Part shown: positions 1 to 9,145 of the stretch, in pieces | Layout: each line of letters begins with the position of its first letter | How positions within the stretch are numbered: the first letter of the stretch is position 1 | Origin: Sphingobacterium haloxyli | GTDB taxonomy: Bacteria; Bacteroidota; Bacteroidia; Sphingobacteriales; Sphingobacteriaceae | NCBI RefSeq assembly: GCF_002980525.1 | Contig: NZ_PVBQ01000015.1 | Span: forward strand, 1 to 64,000 | Length of the DNA: 64,000 bases | Direction of reading: 5' to 3' | Position numbers and translations under genes: made by a program | The notes under the pieces: model-generated | The model's database searches: none | What the model saw: only the letters and a program-made list of their open reading frames with translations | Told to the model about the DNA's origin: nothing

Positions 1-379
1 TACGCTTCATAATGGAATGGTAGCCCGCATTGGCAATATAAAGTGTACCGTCAGGCGCGCAGATCGAACTCATCGGATTGTAATAGCCCGTGAGGGTCTG
101 CTCGACGGTCACGCCAAATTCCGCACCTCCTCCACTATTCGACGGACTCCAGTCGAATTGCTGGTTCACCGATACGATGCGTGGTGAACCGTAGCTGATG
201 GCCGGCGCACTGCTTGCCATGGGCTGTATCGCCTGTCCGGACGGAACGGAAAGGGTTTGCAGCGTCGTCCTATGGCTTTGGCTGTACAGATGTGCTTCCA
301 GGGTGTCACGCTGGCCATGGACATGCCCCAGGAAGCTACAAGATATAGAGAGGACGGATAGCAGCTTAATTAGCTTCAT
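1..379 (-). CDS. NHL/RHS-type exported protein, N-terminal part (cut by window edge)
   Basis: A minus-strand reading frame starts with ATG at 377-379 and stays open to base 1. It begins with a signal peptide (MKLIKLLSVLSISCSFLGH...) and then reads APAISYGSPRIVSVNQQFDWSPSNSGGG. This matches the start of the large NHL/RHS protein at 12649-17313 (APSISYHIPAEIIAGQPLSYSPTNTGG). The last visible residues (MSSICAPDGTLYIANAGYHSI) look like the first NHL beta-propeller blade. The gene lies 12 bases downstream of the YD-repeat gene at 392-4057, so the pair repeats the two-gene arrangement at 9334-17313. The rest, including any C-terminal toxin, lies outside the window. Confidence 0.85.
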   Translation of the reverse strand, partial: MKLIKLLSVLSISCSFLGHVHGQRDTLEAHLYSQSHRTTLQTLSVPSGQAIQPMASSAPAISYGSPRIVSVNQQFDWSPSNSGGGAEFGVTVEQTLTGYYNPMSSICAPDGTLYIANAGYHSIMKR

Positions 380-391
380 AATATGGTCAAT

Positions 392-3300
392 TTAAGGTCT
401 ATAATGGTATTGGTAGTTCCGAAGCACGTTCTTATCGAAGTCCAGCACGTCCTTCAGGCGCTGGAAGCCGTCATACTGGTAGTATTCCGTGATGCCCCGC
501 GGATCGATCATGCTCGTCATGCCTACCAATGGTTTGTAGGTGTAGGTGGTGACCCGCGATTTTTGCAGATTAGCCCTAATTGTCTGGACGTAAGTATTGA
601 CCATGGCCTCACTTACGGTAGACAGGCTCAAGTTGTTGAGTATTGTAGTGGCCGCGCTGTGGTGTGCGGGAGTTGAGCCTCCGCCAAGGGCTGTCAATAC
701 TTCGGTATATGTGGCGTTCTCGATCTTAGCTACAGGATACTGGCCTCCGTAACCCCAAAGATACACTACTGGCGAAGCCGATTTTTCCCTTGACTGCACT
801 ATCCTCCCGTTATTAAATTTGAGAGTCAACCATTCATTATATCTAGTATCAAGGGTTATATTGAGATTATTATTTGTCGAGTTGATAAACTGCGAGCTAG
901 GCTGAGAAAGCTCAAGTAACATAACGCCTGTGGGATAAACATGATTAACGCTAGAAGAAGGAAAAAAAGCATACCGATTAAAAACCGCGCTAATAGTTTT
1001 TCCTTTTTTGCTTTCAACCGTCTCTATTGGAACATTAGTGAAGCAATCATGTAATTCCCAAATCGGTTTGAGCAAATTATCTGCATTTTGCTTATTTCCC
1101 GCAAATACTGATTTATAAAGACTATTCTGTTCTGTAAAGTTGGTCCTACGACGGGTAATATACAATTGCCGAGCAGCCGCTTTACATTCCCGCATTTGAT
1201 GGAAAGACCTAAATATACAATTGTAGTCGTTTCCGCACGTAGTGGTCCGCTGTTGATGCTGAATTTCACAAGTTTGGCAAGCATTAACATATGTTGTCCA
1301 ACCATCAGAAATAGCATCTGCCTGGGGCATCCTAAAGTCGAAAGCATACTTATAATTCGTAATCCTTCTACCTTCACTATTATCAATACTTTTCTTTGTC
1401 ATTTGACGATGATATGGACTCTCGAAAAAGAATGTGTCTATCGCCACAACACGTTCGTTTGGACCAGAACCATTCACTGTTGTTATTGTCTCAATCCTTT
1501 TCTTAAAGTAGCCTCGCAATGTATATTCAGTAAGCACTCCACGCTCAACCTTGAGAGCAGGCGTAAAAACTTTAGTACTATCATATGAGTAGAGATAGGT
1601 TACCGCTTTTCTTAATTTACCTTCGCTGTCAAAATGGTCTTCATCCTTTAGTTGACCACGTTGAAATTGAAAAGGGATGGGTGCAGCGGGAAAATTTGGG
1701 GCTAAGGGATCACATAGAAATGATACATCCGTATAGGCAAATTTCGTTGTTTCGCGTTCCCATGGGTTAGTGTTGTAATATCGATACACTGATTTTCCTT
1801 GCGCATTGTTATTATATGATACCGTAACCTCATCATACCCCACGTGGTTCCCTTGATAGTTCGACATTGGCGCGACACTATAGGGTGCCACCATGTGGGG
1901 AACACTGAGATTTGGACCTTCGACCGCGAGACACCCGTTGGGATGCAGATTAGGTGTATTGTCCACTCCTTCTCCTGAACGGAAACCATAGATCTTCACA
2001 ACGTCATTTCTGAGACTCTGTATGTAACGAGGCCTTTCATACAAATAACCTGTAGAACGACCGTTAGTCTCGTACATATAAGTTTCAATTATGTCCGCCC
2101 CACCAGTACCCGATTTTTTAGTTATAGTTTTAACCCGTAGCCCCCCAACAATAGGATCTTGAACATCCGCGGAAACATACTTAGAAAAGGAAAGATACGC
2201 GCCGGTACTTGCGTTCCTACTGTCTCTAAACATGTTGAGTGTATAAGTCCCGGGAGGTATCGTTACAGTAGAAGTAACTGTTTCTCCTGCACCTACTGAA
2301 ACACTACTGACAGTTACCCCGGTCGCTTTATTTTTTAAATTATAACTAGCTATTTGAGAACCTCCTATGCCTTCACTGGCATCATTTCTATAAATCACTT
2401 GATATTTAGCATTTCCCGTAAACTGTATATTGTCCCAAACCTTTGAATAGCTCCCATCCATTCCCACATGAAAACCGTGGGCATACTCTAAACTGTGTTT
2501 CACGGTATTTAGATATACCTTGTTCGGTTCGAAATCGAAAACTACAGAACCTTTTGTTGGATACACGATTTCCTTTATTGTACCGCCTTTCATATGCGGC
2601 CACTTAGCATCTCGCTTAGCGCCACGATAATGCTCGGTATAGATGTTTTTCGTAATGGTCGGGATTAAAGTAGTGTTGGTAGTTTCCGCATTATAGAATC
2701 CCCAATGGTCCTGACCTAAAGACAATCTTCTAGAAAGAAAGCTACTTTCATAGACAAATTTATATGGGGAAAAGCGCTCGTTTGCAGATCCGCATTCAAC
2801 TAAACTGTCCAGCTTAAGTCTTTTTTTATCTGACACTATCGTTGAACCGGTGTAACGATCTAACCCTGCACCCAATTGACCAAATTGATCTTCAAAATAA
2901 CTTGTGTAAAATTTAATTCTCTTAAAGATAGCAGCACTATGCGTCCTAATTTCTATTTCGTCTAGGGCTTTCGCTTCGGTATTAACGGACTCAGTAAACC
3001 CGTAACCACCTGCATTACTATTTCCCGATAAGTCTAAGCGTGCAACATTTCCGGGTTTAAAAATCAATTCACCATTGTTAAACGTGATATTAGCTAAGCG
3101 CACACCATCAAAATAATCCCGCACCAATTCATGCCCTTTTTGTAGTTGAATCTGATCAACATTAAATATCGGAAAAAGTCCTATATTATATACACTGTAT
3201 TTTTCTGACACGTAGAGTAAGTCTATTTTATCGACTCTATCAAATGACTCGATTTTCGTTAGATACCAACTAGAGAATACAACGTCACTAGATAAGCCAT

Positions 3301-4057
3301 TGTTAAATGTATATCTTCTAGTGACCTCAATCGGATACACATAGCCTGCCTCAGGTAGCTCCGTGGAATGCTTTCCAAAGTAATATTTTGTTCCCTCTTT
3401 CGTAGTTACAGTAAAGCCTTGAATATTTTGCTGCATCCCCAATATCCCCCCGTTATTGGCTAATCTAAAATTTGCCTCAATTTTGAGATCATCATTATTT
3501 TCAACAATAACCGCTGTTCGGTCATCATTAAAAAAGAATTTTCCTGAATAACCGTTAAAATTAAATGTAAATAGATCTGGCTCCCCATCTCTTTCTCCAG
3601 TCTCAAAGAACCTATCGTACGTCCTTCCACCGTCGCCTGTCAGAGTAAGATAGTTACTGTATCCATAATTTGTATAATGCCCGTACTGGCCTTTATGAGA
3701 ATTAACCCCTTCATCTGGTATCCCTCTAACAGTCCTAGTAATCATCCCGCCAGCATTTAATGCCCAACCTGTTCCCACCCAACTGGCAGATTCTGTTACT
3801 TTTATCCCTCCTGCATGATAGCTTAATGAAATCGGAAGGTGTAAAGCACCAGACTCTATTGTATAGAGAGGAATATTAATAACAGGTACACCAGTATGCT
3901 TATTAACAGGTATATCTGCAAATTTTCCAAGTGACGCCGAATTTGGAGAAGAGATACTCACTCTAGTATAGTCAAGTCCTTGCGCTTTAACCAGTGTCCT
4001 AGGAAAAGCTATCAGGAACATCAGGATTAAAATTCTATAATTGGCTTTGATCTTCAT
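392..4057 (-). CDS. Exported YD/RHS-repeat protein (first half of a two-gene RHS cassette)
   Basis: 1221 residues. A signal peptide (residues 1-25, ending LVKAQ) targets it to Sec. The mature N-terminus (SPNSASLGKFADIPVNKHTG, then PISLSYHAGGIKV and GWALNAGGMITRTVRG) is the start typical of Bacteroidota YD-repeat proteins. The C-terminus has one clear YD repeat (PRGITEYYQYDGFQRLKDV, about residue 1180). It has no RHS-associated core (no DHLGNVR or ARFYDPEIGRW motif), so it cannot by itself be a complete RHS toxin; the partner is the NHL/RHS gene starting at 379. It is homologous in layout and C-terminal repeat to the 1103-residue protein at 9334. Role as part of a shell around a toxin is inference from RHS families. 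Confidence 0.85.
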   Translation of the reverse strand: MKIKANYRILILMFLIAFPRTLVKAQGLDYTRVSISSPNSASLGKFADIPVNKHTGVPVINIPLYTIESGALHLPISLSYHAGGIKVTESASWVGTGWALNAGGMITRTVRGIPDEGVNSHKGQYGHYTNYGYSNYLTLTGDGGRTYDRFFETGERDGEPDLFTFNFNGYSGKFFFNDDRTAVIVENNDDLKIEANFRLANNGGILGMQQNIQGFTVTTKEGTKYYFGKHSTELPEAGYVYPIEVTRRYTFNNGLSSDVVFSSWYLTKIESFDRVDKIDLLYVSEKYSVYNIGLFPIFNVDQIQLQKGHELVRDYFDGVRLANITFNNGELIFKPGNVARLDLSGNSNAGGYGFTESVNTEAKALDEIEIRTHSAAIFKRIKFYTSYFEDQFGQLGAGLDRYTGSTIVSDKKRLKLDSLVECGSANERFSPYKFVYESSFLSRRLSLGQDHWGFYNAETTNTTLIPTITKNIYTEHYRGAKRDAKWPHMKGGTIKEIVYPTKGSVVFDFEPNKVYLNTVKHSLEYAHGFHVGMDGSYSKVWDNIQFTGNAKYQVIYRNDASEGIGGSQIASYNLKNKATGVTVSSVSVGAGETVTSTVTIPPGTYTLNMFRDSRNASTGAYLSFSKYVSADVQDPIVGGLRVKTITKKSGTGGADIIETYMYETNGRSTGYLYERPRYIQSLRNDVVKIYGFRSGEGVDNTPNLHPNGCLAVEGPNLSVPHMVAPYSVAPMSNYQGNHVGYDEVTVSYNNNAQGKSVYRYYNTNPWERETTKFAYTDVSFLCDPLAPNFPAAPIPFQFQRGQLKDEDHFDSEGKLRKAVTYLYSYDSTKVFTPALKVERGVLTEYTLRGYFKKRIETITTVNGSGPNERVVAIDTFFFESPYHRQMTKKSIDNSEGRRITNYKYAFDFRMPQADAISDGWTTYVNACQTCEIQHQQRTTTCGNDYNCIFRSFHQMRECKAAARQLYITRRRTNFTEQNSLYKSVFAGNKQNADNLLKPIWELHDCFTNVPIETVESKKGKTISAVFNRYAFFPSSSVNHVYPTGVMLLELSQPSSQFINSTNNNLNITLDTRYNEWLTLKFNNGRIVQSREKSASPVVYLWGYGGQYPVAKIENATYTEVLTALGGGSTPAHHSAATTILNNLSLSTVSEAMVNTYVQTIRANLQKSRVTTYTYKPLVGMTSMIDPRGITEYYQYDGFQRLKDVLDFDKNVLRNYQYHYRP

Positions 4058-4152
4058 GATTAATTTATAAATAACGGGTGGTTTAACTGCTAAACGATAA
4101 AAAAGATGTGTTAGTTATTATCTAAGATGCACTAGTATACAATTCATCAACC

Positions 4153-4160
4153 CAAACATA
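4153..4160 (-). promoter_or_regulatory. Possible -7 box for the leftward RHS cassette
   Basis: On the minus strand this reads TATGTTTG, which fits the Bacteroidota TAnnTTTG -7 consensus. It lies about 95 bases before the RHS start. No convincing -33 box was found at the right distance, so this is tentative. Confidence 0.3.
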
Positions 4161-4224
4161 AACAATTCAACCTAACGTGAAAACAGTTGTAAGAATAAAA
4201 AATACAAACATCTGAAAATCAATA

Positions 4225-4244
4225 TAATAATTTATAAATTATTA
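4225..4244. repeat. Perfect 20-bp AT palindrome
   Basis: TAATAATTTATAAATTATTA is identical to its own reverse complement. It sits midway between two divergent transcription units. It could be an operator for a dimeric regulator or simply a result of AT-rich composition. Confidence 0.6.
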
Positions 4245-4379
4245 AGAAAGTTGTTAATAACACCATTTTGAATTAGTTCCTTACCAACTTATTCCCAAAA
4301 CGCTTTCCTCATTATTTTTCCGCCATGTCTCCACGCATTTCCCAATTTTCCCTATATTTACTCCATAACTAATGTCATT

Positions 4380-4751
4380 ATGAAGAAAGTTGCTATTGGT
4401 GCATTTATTAGCCTTATCTGTTGTTCATGCGCTGACTTTATAGAATACCCTTTGGAGAAAGAGCATGTGGAGCTTTTGGCTCCTGCCGATGGTATTGCAT
4501 CCAAGGATACGGTACTCACGTTTTGGTGGGAAACGCACGAAGATGCCAAATATTACCGTTTGCAACTGGTACGTCCCGATTTTGAGAAAACCGAACAGTT
4601 GATAGCCGACTCCGTCGTACTGACCAACCAACTGACGCTGGAATTAAAAGCAGGCAATTATGCCTGGCGAGTTAGGCCAGAGAATGATGGCAGCGTGGGA
4701 TTGTTCAAGCAGGAAAGAACGTTAAGGATCGATAAAGATGAAGAACAATAA
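4380..4751 (+). CDS. Small lipoprotein with a beta-sandwich (FN3-like) domain
   Basis: 123 residues. The N-terminus (MKKVAIGAFISLICCSCADF) is a lipoprotein signal with three cysteines near the cleavage site. The rest reads like a single FN3-like domain: LLAPADG at the start, FWWETHEDAKYYRLQL in the middle and LELKAGNYAWRVRPEN near the end, a pattern common in Bacteroidota surface lipoproteins. It is the first gene of the operon and overlaps the next start by 14 bases. A role as an outer-membrane or periplasmic component of the pseudopilus system is suggested only by position. Confidence 0.75.
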   Translation: MKKVAIGAFISLICCSCADFIEYPLEKEHVELLAPADGIASKDTVLTFWWETHEDAKYYRLQLVRPDFEKTEQLIADSVVLTNQLTLELKAGNYAWRVRPENDGSVGLFKQERTLRIDKDEEQ

Positions 4752-5241
4752 GGCGATGACATATGTTCTTTTGGCGCTCGTAATCGGTATCTGGGGCTAT
4801 GTCGTCTACACGATATTGGTAAAAGTGAGCGGAGACGATGGTAATATGCCAACCCTAGCTGTACGACCTGTCGTGGAGAGCGATCTCTCCTATTACCGCT
4901 GGAAGGATTCACTGGAATACGACACCTTGTATCATTCACCCTTTTCCGCAGAAGACCAACTGGTGGAATTGGTTACGGAAGAACCAGTATCCGACGGTGA
5001 ATATCAGGTGTATCAAGAACCTTACGATCCGCTAGCCTATGCGCCGGCTATGGATGTACAATACCTTGGTTATATCGAAAACGAAAGCCAAAAACAACGT
5101 ATAGCCCTGATACAGATTAACGGCAGGCAGTACTACATGCATCCAAAAGAACAGATTGATGGGGTAACACTTGTAAACGTCAACCCAACCGATATAGAGA
5201 TAAAAACAGATTACCAAACCCTTACGATAACCAAGCAATGA
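4738..5241 (+). CDS. Single-pass membrane protein, possibly GspC/PilP-like
   Basis: 167 residues: a short cytoplasmic N-terminus, one membrane segment (about residues 8-28, YVLLALVIGIWGYVVYTILV) and a periplasmic part. The C-terminal 65 residues (DVQYLGYIENESQKQRIALIQINGRQYYMHPKEQIDGVTLVNVNPTDIEI) have the layout of GspC/PilP periplasmic domains: a 'V..LGYI' strand, a short regulatory strand and an 'I...TL' end. In type II secretion GspC links the inner-membrane platform to the secretin. Similarity is judged by eye; family assignment is inference. It overlaps both neighbours (14 and 4 bases), indicating translational coupling. Confidence 0.65.
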   Translation: MKNNKAMTYVLLALVIGIWGYVVYTILVKVSGDDGNMPTLAVRPVVESDLSYYRWKDSLEYDTLYHSPFSAEDQLVELVTEEPVSDGEYQVYQEPYDPLAYAPAMDVQYLGYIENESQKQRIALIQINGRQYYMHPKEQIDGVTLVNVNPTDIEIKTDYQTLTITKQ

Positions 5242-5894
5242 AAGTGTATATTCCGTATAGCCTTCTCCTCTCCTGTTTTCTACTAACGGTGCAGGGAAGC
5301 TATGCACAATCGGAAATGGATTTACTGGAACAGATACAAAACCGCATCACCATTAACCATGATAATGGTGAAAAGGAGGTATTTACGGTGACACCAAAAA
5401 CCACAAAAGCAAAATCGCATCGGCTTTACCATTGGTACCAGTCGCAACGGGTACAGCGGACCCAAGGGGGCTATACGGGAAAACTGCTGCACGGTAATTA
5501 TAACCGTTATGCTGCGAACAAACAGCTCCTATTGCAGGGAACCTATAAAAAAGGGCTTGCCAATGGCGTTTGGAAAGAATGGCGTCCGAACCATCGCTTG
5601 GTGAAGGAAGAACGTTGGAGAAAGGGTCTACAAGATGGCAACGCTCGCCACTATGACGAGCAGGGCAACCTATTGCTGCGGGGAAAGATGAAAGCGGGTA
5701 AATGGCACGGCAAGGTATGGGCATTTGATTCCGGGGACAGTAGCTACCACTGGAATTATTACGACCGGGGAACACAGATGAGCCGGGAGGAATATACCCA
5801 GGCCAATCTCTTCCGACGTACAGGGCAATTTTTTGAACGGACATGGAACAATATCTTCCATAGAAAACCGGACGATGGCAATATAGTCGAATAA
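5238..5894 (+). CDS. Exported MORN-variant (YwqK-like) repeat protein
   Basis: 218 residues with a signal peptide (ending GSYAQ at about 24). The centre has consecutive MORN-variant strands: LLLQGTYKKGLANGVWKEW, KEERWRKGLQDGNARHYDEQ, LLLRGKMKAGKWHGKVW. Such repeats form beta-hairpin ladders, mostly for protein or surface binding, and carry no known catalysis. The start overlaps the previous stop by 4 bases, so it belongs to the pseudopilus operon. The name 'YwqK family antitoxin' is sometimes given to such repeats, but nothing here shows an antitoxin role. Confidence 0.75.
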   Translation: MKVYIPYSLLLSCFLLTVQGSYAQSEMDLLEQIQNRITINHDNGEKEVFTVTPKTTKAKSHRLYHWYQSQRVQRTQGGYTGKLLHGNYNRYAANKQLLLQGTYKKGLANGVWKEWRPNHRLVKEERWRKGLQDGNARHYDEQGNLLLRGKMKAGKWHGKVWAFDSGDSSYHWNYYDRGTQMSREEYTQANLFRRTGQFFERTWNNIFHRKPDDGNIVE

Positions 5895-5897
5895 ACG

Positions 5898-7148
5898 ATG
5901 GTTAAAGCCTCTGCACTACATCTTGTTTTGGTCATTACACTGGTCATCACGGTGGTTTTAGGAAGCTTAATTTATCTCCATTTTTTTTACCGTGGGCAGC
6001 AACAAAAAATCGATCGCTGGGACGCATTAAAACAGGATATGGACGCAGGCACTTCCCTGGCACTCTCCACTTATTTTCCTTATACTCAACAAGGAGACAG
6101 CTTAATGCTATCGCCGATTACCCTGCGCGACAGCCTACGCATCGGAAAGAAACAATGGGGATTTCTAGATGCTGTAACTGTGCATAGTTGGCGCGGTGAG
6201 GATACGTTAAAGCGTAGCTTTTTATCGGGTGTGCAGCCAAAAGATTCGACCGTGTTGTATATTGTAGATGAAGACCGTCCGCTCTCCATCAGCGGCAAGA
6301 CCGTTATACAAGGTACGGCATTCCTACCCCAATCGGGTATTCGGCCGGCGTTTGTCGACGGAGAATACTATCAGGGCATAGAAGAAATGGTCGACGGCCA
6401 GATCAAGGAAAGCGGCCAAGCGCTTCCGGCTTATGACACCGAGCGCATCGACGTTATTAAATCACGATACAAAGAAAACCTCCTCGAAAGCGCCGATATA
6501 CCGTCGAACGGTTCTTTGCGCCATTCTTTTTTTGAAACGACGCGCTATTACCGTTTCCCTGTTGCTTCTTCACTGTTTGCGGATTCCGTATCGGGCAATT
6601 TGGTAATCTTGGCCGATTCCTCCATCCATATCTCGGCGCAGACCATATGGGAAGACGCCATTGTTATCGCACCGCACATCAAACTGGAAGATGATTTTAC
6701 AGGAAAGGGACAGTTTTTTGCATTTGATTCCCTAACGGTGGGCAAAAACGTTGCGTTACGCTACCCCTCTGTTTTAGGGCTTTTAACAGCCGATAGCTTA
6801 AATGACCCACTAAGGATATCAATCGGGGAAAACAGCCGGATACAAGGGATGGTGCTACTGCACCGAGCGGACGTACCCGACCAGATGGATTTATTGGAAC
6901 TCCAAAAGAATGTAACGGTGGAAGGTCAGCTGATCAGCTTTGGGCTACTTAAGTATACAGACCCGATGACCATCAACGGTGGTGTATACGCCTATCGCTT
7001 GATTACCCAGCGACCGAGCTCCCTCTATGAGAATTACCTCATCAGCCTGAACCTGGAACGCAATAAGCTCCACCCCTATTATATAGCTCCGTTCTTCTGG
7101 ACTACAGATAAGCCTGCACCACAAAAAATCGTAAAATGGCTAAATTGA
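5898..7148 (+). CDS. Membrane-anchored protein of the pseudopilus operon, unknown family
   Basis: 416 residues. One N-terminal membrane segment (about residues 8-28, LVLVITLVITVVLGSLIYLHFF) is followed by a large extracytoplasmic domain. The centre alternates short hydrophobic strands with turns (GNLVILADSSIHISAQTIWEDAIVIAPHIKLEDDF...), as in a beta-helix or bactofilin-like fold. It begins three bases after the previous stop and overlaps the pseudopilin gene by 13 bases. By position and topology it could be the GspK/PilX-like large minor component. The lack of a prepilin cleavage motif argues against a true pilin. I do not recognise the family with certainty. Confidence 0.65.
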   Translation: MVKASALHLVLVITLVITVVLGSLIYLHFFYRGQQQKIDRWDALKQDMDAGTSLALSTYFPYTQQGDSLMLSPITLRDSLRIGKKQWGFLDAVTVHSWRGEDTLKRSFLSGVQPKDSTVLYIVDEDRPLSISGKTVIQGTAFLPQSGIRPAFVDGEYYQGIEEMVDGQIKESGQALPAYDTERIDVIKSRYKENLLESADIPSNGSLRHSFFETTRYYRFPVASSLFADSVSGNLVILADSSIHISAQTIWEDAIVIAPHIKLEDDFTGKGQFFAFDSLTVGKNVALRYPSVLGLLTADSLNDPLRISIGENSRIQGMVLLHRADVPDQMDLLELQKNVTVEGQLISFGLLKYTDPMTINGGVYAYRLITQRPSSLYENYLISLNLERNKLHPYYIAPFFWTTDKPAPQKIVKWLN

Positions 7149-7513
7149 GTAGATACCGTAACCCATCATTCCAGGCCTCGACCTTGGTGGAGGTATTGAT
7201 TGCACTGATCATACTGCTAGCTGTATTTGCAGCAGGGATGATGCTATTTACACGATTGGTCACTGCTTCTACCAGCAACCGCCAGACAGTAGTACGGGCG
7301 GAGCTAAAGCAACTCGGCAATGCCTTCCTTAGCAACGACTTCGGTACGCAAGAAATCAGAACAACCCAGGTTGCTGCCTATGAGGTAGAAGAGGAACTCA
7401 CGCCCTACGCGGATCGTAAGCGGATACGGTTTTACGCTTATGACATCGAGCATAACAAGCTTTTAGACAGTTTAATCTTAATCCTTCCGGTCGATGATGA
7501 GGACACGCTATAA
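7136..7513 (+). CDS. Prepilin-like protein (minor pseudopilin, GspI-like)
   Basis: 125 residues. A short basic leader is followed by FQA-STLVEVLIALIILLAVFAAGMM. This is a class III prepilin signal with Glu at position +5 of the mature protein and a following hydrophobic helix. The residue before the cleavage point is Ala rather than the usual Gly. Such proteins are processed by a prepilin peptidase (not in this window) and assemble into a pseudopilus. The small globular part has no recognised domain. It overlaps the upstream gene by 13 bases and the downstream pseudopilin by 20. Confidence 0.75.
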   Translation: MAKLSRYRNPSFQASTLVEVLIALIILLAVFAAGMMLFTRLVTASTSNRQTVVRAELKQLGNAFLSNDFGTQEIRTTQVAAYEVEEELTPYADRKRIRFYAYDIEHNKLLDSLILILPVDDEDTL

Positions 7514-7976
7514 AGCTTTTACGCTACTGGAAATGACCATCGCTATGCTGATTGCCGCGGTCTGCATGGGCATCGCTTTTTATGTCCTACGTACCTTCAC
7601 TCAGATGGGCGAAGCGCAACAGCGCGAAAAACAGACGGCTTTTCAGTTGCAACTTTTCCAGCACCGCATGCAAAGGGAATTTATGGAAGCGGATGAGATC
7701 CGGTTTATCGACAACACCTTGATACTAAACCAGAGCAACCGGCAGACACAGTATATTATTTTGGATTCTGCACTGATACGTACTCAACAAGACATAGCTA
7801 CCGATACGCTTTATGGAAAGCCGGAACACCTAACGATAGCATATATGCGAGATTTGCCCCAGGAGATTGTCGAGGCCTGTCAGTTTGAGCTGCAGACGGG
7901 GAATGGGCGCTATCCTTTTGTGTTCCGAAAGGAATATAGTGCTGAAAATTTAATAAATTTACCTGCGGAACAGTAA
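7494..7976 (+). CDS. Prepilin-like protein (minor pseudopilin, GspJ-like)
   Basis: 160 residues. The N-terminus MMRTRYKA-FTLLEMTIAMLIAAVCMGIAFYVL is a clear prepilin cleavage and methylation motif (FTLLE, Glu at +5), again with Ala instead of Gly before the cut. An alpha-helical spine is followed by a C-terminal domain of about 110 residues. GspJ-like minor pseudopilins form the pilus tip with GspI and GspK, which fits the adjacent prepilin gene. The subfamily is inferred from order and size. Confidence 0.78.
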   Translation: MMRTRYKAFTLLEMTIAMLIAAVCMGIAFYVLRTFTQMGEAQQREKQTAFQLQLFQHRMQREFMEADEIRFIDNTLILNQSNRQTQYIILDSALIRTQQDIATDTLYGKPEHLTIAYMRDLPQEIVEACQFELQTGNGRYPFVFRKEYSAENLINLPAEQ

Positions 7977-7981
7977 CTGAC

Positions 7982-9145
7982 ATGACCATGCCGAAAATTG
8001 ATATTTCATCCTATAAAAAGAACAAAGCCCGGGCGGTTTCAACAGCGGAGACGGAGAGCAATGCAGGTTTTGATATCATGGCATGGTTGAACCGGGATAT
8101 TTCCTTCGGGAACGGACAGCTCGCCGACCGAAAGAAGGAGGAGTTTTATCTGGAGTTTAGCACATTGCTACTGTCGGGCATCGATATCCGCACCGCGTTT
8201 GATCTGGTACTCATCGATCAAAAGAAAGGTAAAGAAGCTGATACGTTTACGGGTATTCGGGATGAGGTAGTCAAAGGCGCTACCCTATCGGCTGCGATAC
8301 AACAAAGTGGAAAGTTCAGCAACTACGAGTTCCAGAGTATCCGTATCGGGGAAGAAACTGGAAAGTTGGGCGAGGTACTCCGTGAACTGGCGTTATACTA
8401 CAAGAGTAAGATTGCCCAACGTCGTAAGATTATATCGGCATTGACTTATCCGATCATCGTGCTTTGCACATCTTTAGGTGCGGTGTTTTTTATGCTGAAG
8501 TTTGTTGTGCCGATGTTTGCCGATGTTTTTACGCGTTTTGGAGGTGAGCTCCCTTGGATCACCGCTTTTATCTTACGGATTTCTAATTTTATAGATAGTA
8601 CCTTTCTGTGGGGCGTACTTCTCCTAACTACGCTCATCGTATTTTTGTACGTTAACCGCAAGAAGCTGTGGTACCGCAAATGGTCTTCCGTTATTATACT
8701 GAAGATACCCGTCGCCGGTGAGATCGTCCGCAAAATACACCTCGCCCGCTTTGCCAATACCATGCGCCTTTTGGTGGGAACCAATACGCCGCTCCTATAC
8801 GCTATACAGTTGGTGGAACAGATGACCGATTTCTATCCTATCCAGCAGTCTATGCAGCAAACCGAGCAGGCGATTGTACGAGGTAAATCGCTCCACGAAA
8901 GCTTGGCCGGTTTCGATTTCTATCCGCCAAAGATCATCCAGCTGATCCGCGTAGGCGAAGAGGTGAACCGCCTCGAGTTTTTCTTCGAGAAGATAGCCAA
9001 CCAGCTTACAGAAGAGGTGGAATACAAAACGTCGACGATTTCCACTGTCCTGGAACCGCTTATTATCATCTTTTTAGGGCTGGTTGTCGGACTGATCTTG
9101 ATAGCGATGTATCTGCCGATGTTCCAGATGAGTAATAGTTTTTAA
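7982..9145 (+). CDS. gspF: Type II secretion / type IV pilus inner-membrane platform protein (GspF/PilC family)
   Basis: 387 residues, the usual length of the family. Two T2SSF repeats are visible: LLLSGIDIRTAFDLVLIDQ...IRIGEETGKLGEVLRELALYY and LLVGTNTPLLYAIQLVEQM...IRVGEEVNRLEFFFEKIANQL. Three membrane segments are seen (about 155-185, 205-225, 355-380). GspF anchors the assembly ATPase GspE and the pseudopilus base. No gspE, gspD, major pilin or prepilin peptidase lies in this window, so the remaining parts must be encoded elsewhere. It is last in the operon; bases 9146-9333 after it hold only short hairpins (for example 9281-9299). Confidence 0.9.
   Translation: MTMPKIDISSYKKNKARAVSTAETESNAGFDIMAWLNRDISFGNGQLADRKKEEFYLEFSTLLLSGIDIRTAFDLVLIDQKKGKEADTFTGIRDEVVKGATLSAAIQQSGKFSNYEFQSIRIGEETGKLGEVLRELALYYKSKIAQRRKIISALTYPIIVLCTSLGAVFFMLKFVVPMFADVFTRFGGELPWITAFILRISNFIDSTFLWGVLLLTTLIVFLYVNRKKLWYRKWSSVIILKIPVAGEIVRKIHLARFANTMRLLVGTNTPLLYAIQLVEQMTDFYPIQQSMQQTEQAIVRGKSLHESLAGFDFYPPKIIQLIRVGEEVNRLEFFFEKIANQLTEEVEYKTSTISTVLEPLIIIFLGLVVGLILIAMYLPMFQMSNSF

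Larger units (their letters stand above)
4058..4379. other. Divergent intergenic region between RHS cassette and pseudopilus operon
   Basis: About 320 bases without a gene, markedly AT-rich in the middle. It separates the leftward RHS pair from the rightward operon starting at 4380, so it must carry both promoters. It holds a perfect 20-base palindrome (4225-4244), a leftward TATGTTTG box (4153-4160), and on the right the near-consensus TATATTTA about 30 bases before the 4380 start. No coding ORF is credible here. Confidence 0.6.

Noticed and set aside
1166..1588. Plus-strand frame of 140 codons
   Set aside because: It is antisense to the large YD-repeat gene (392-4057), which has strong family features throughout.
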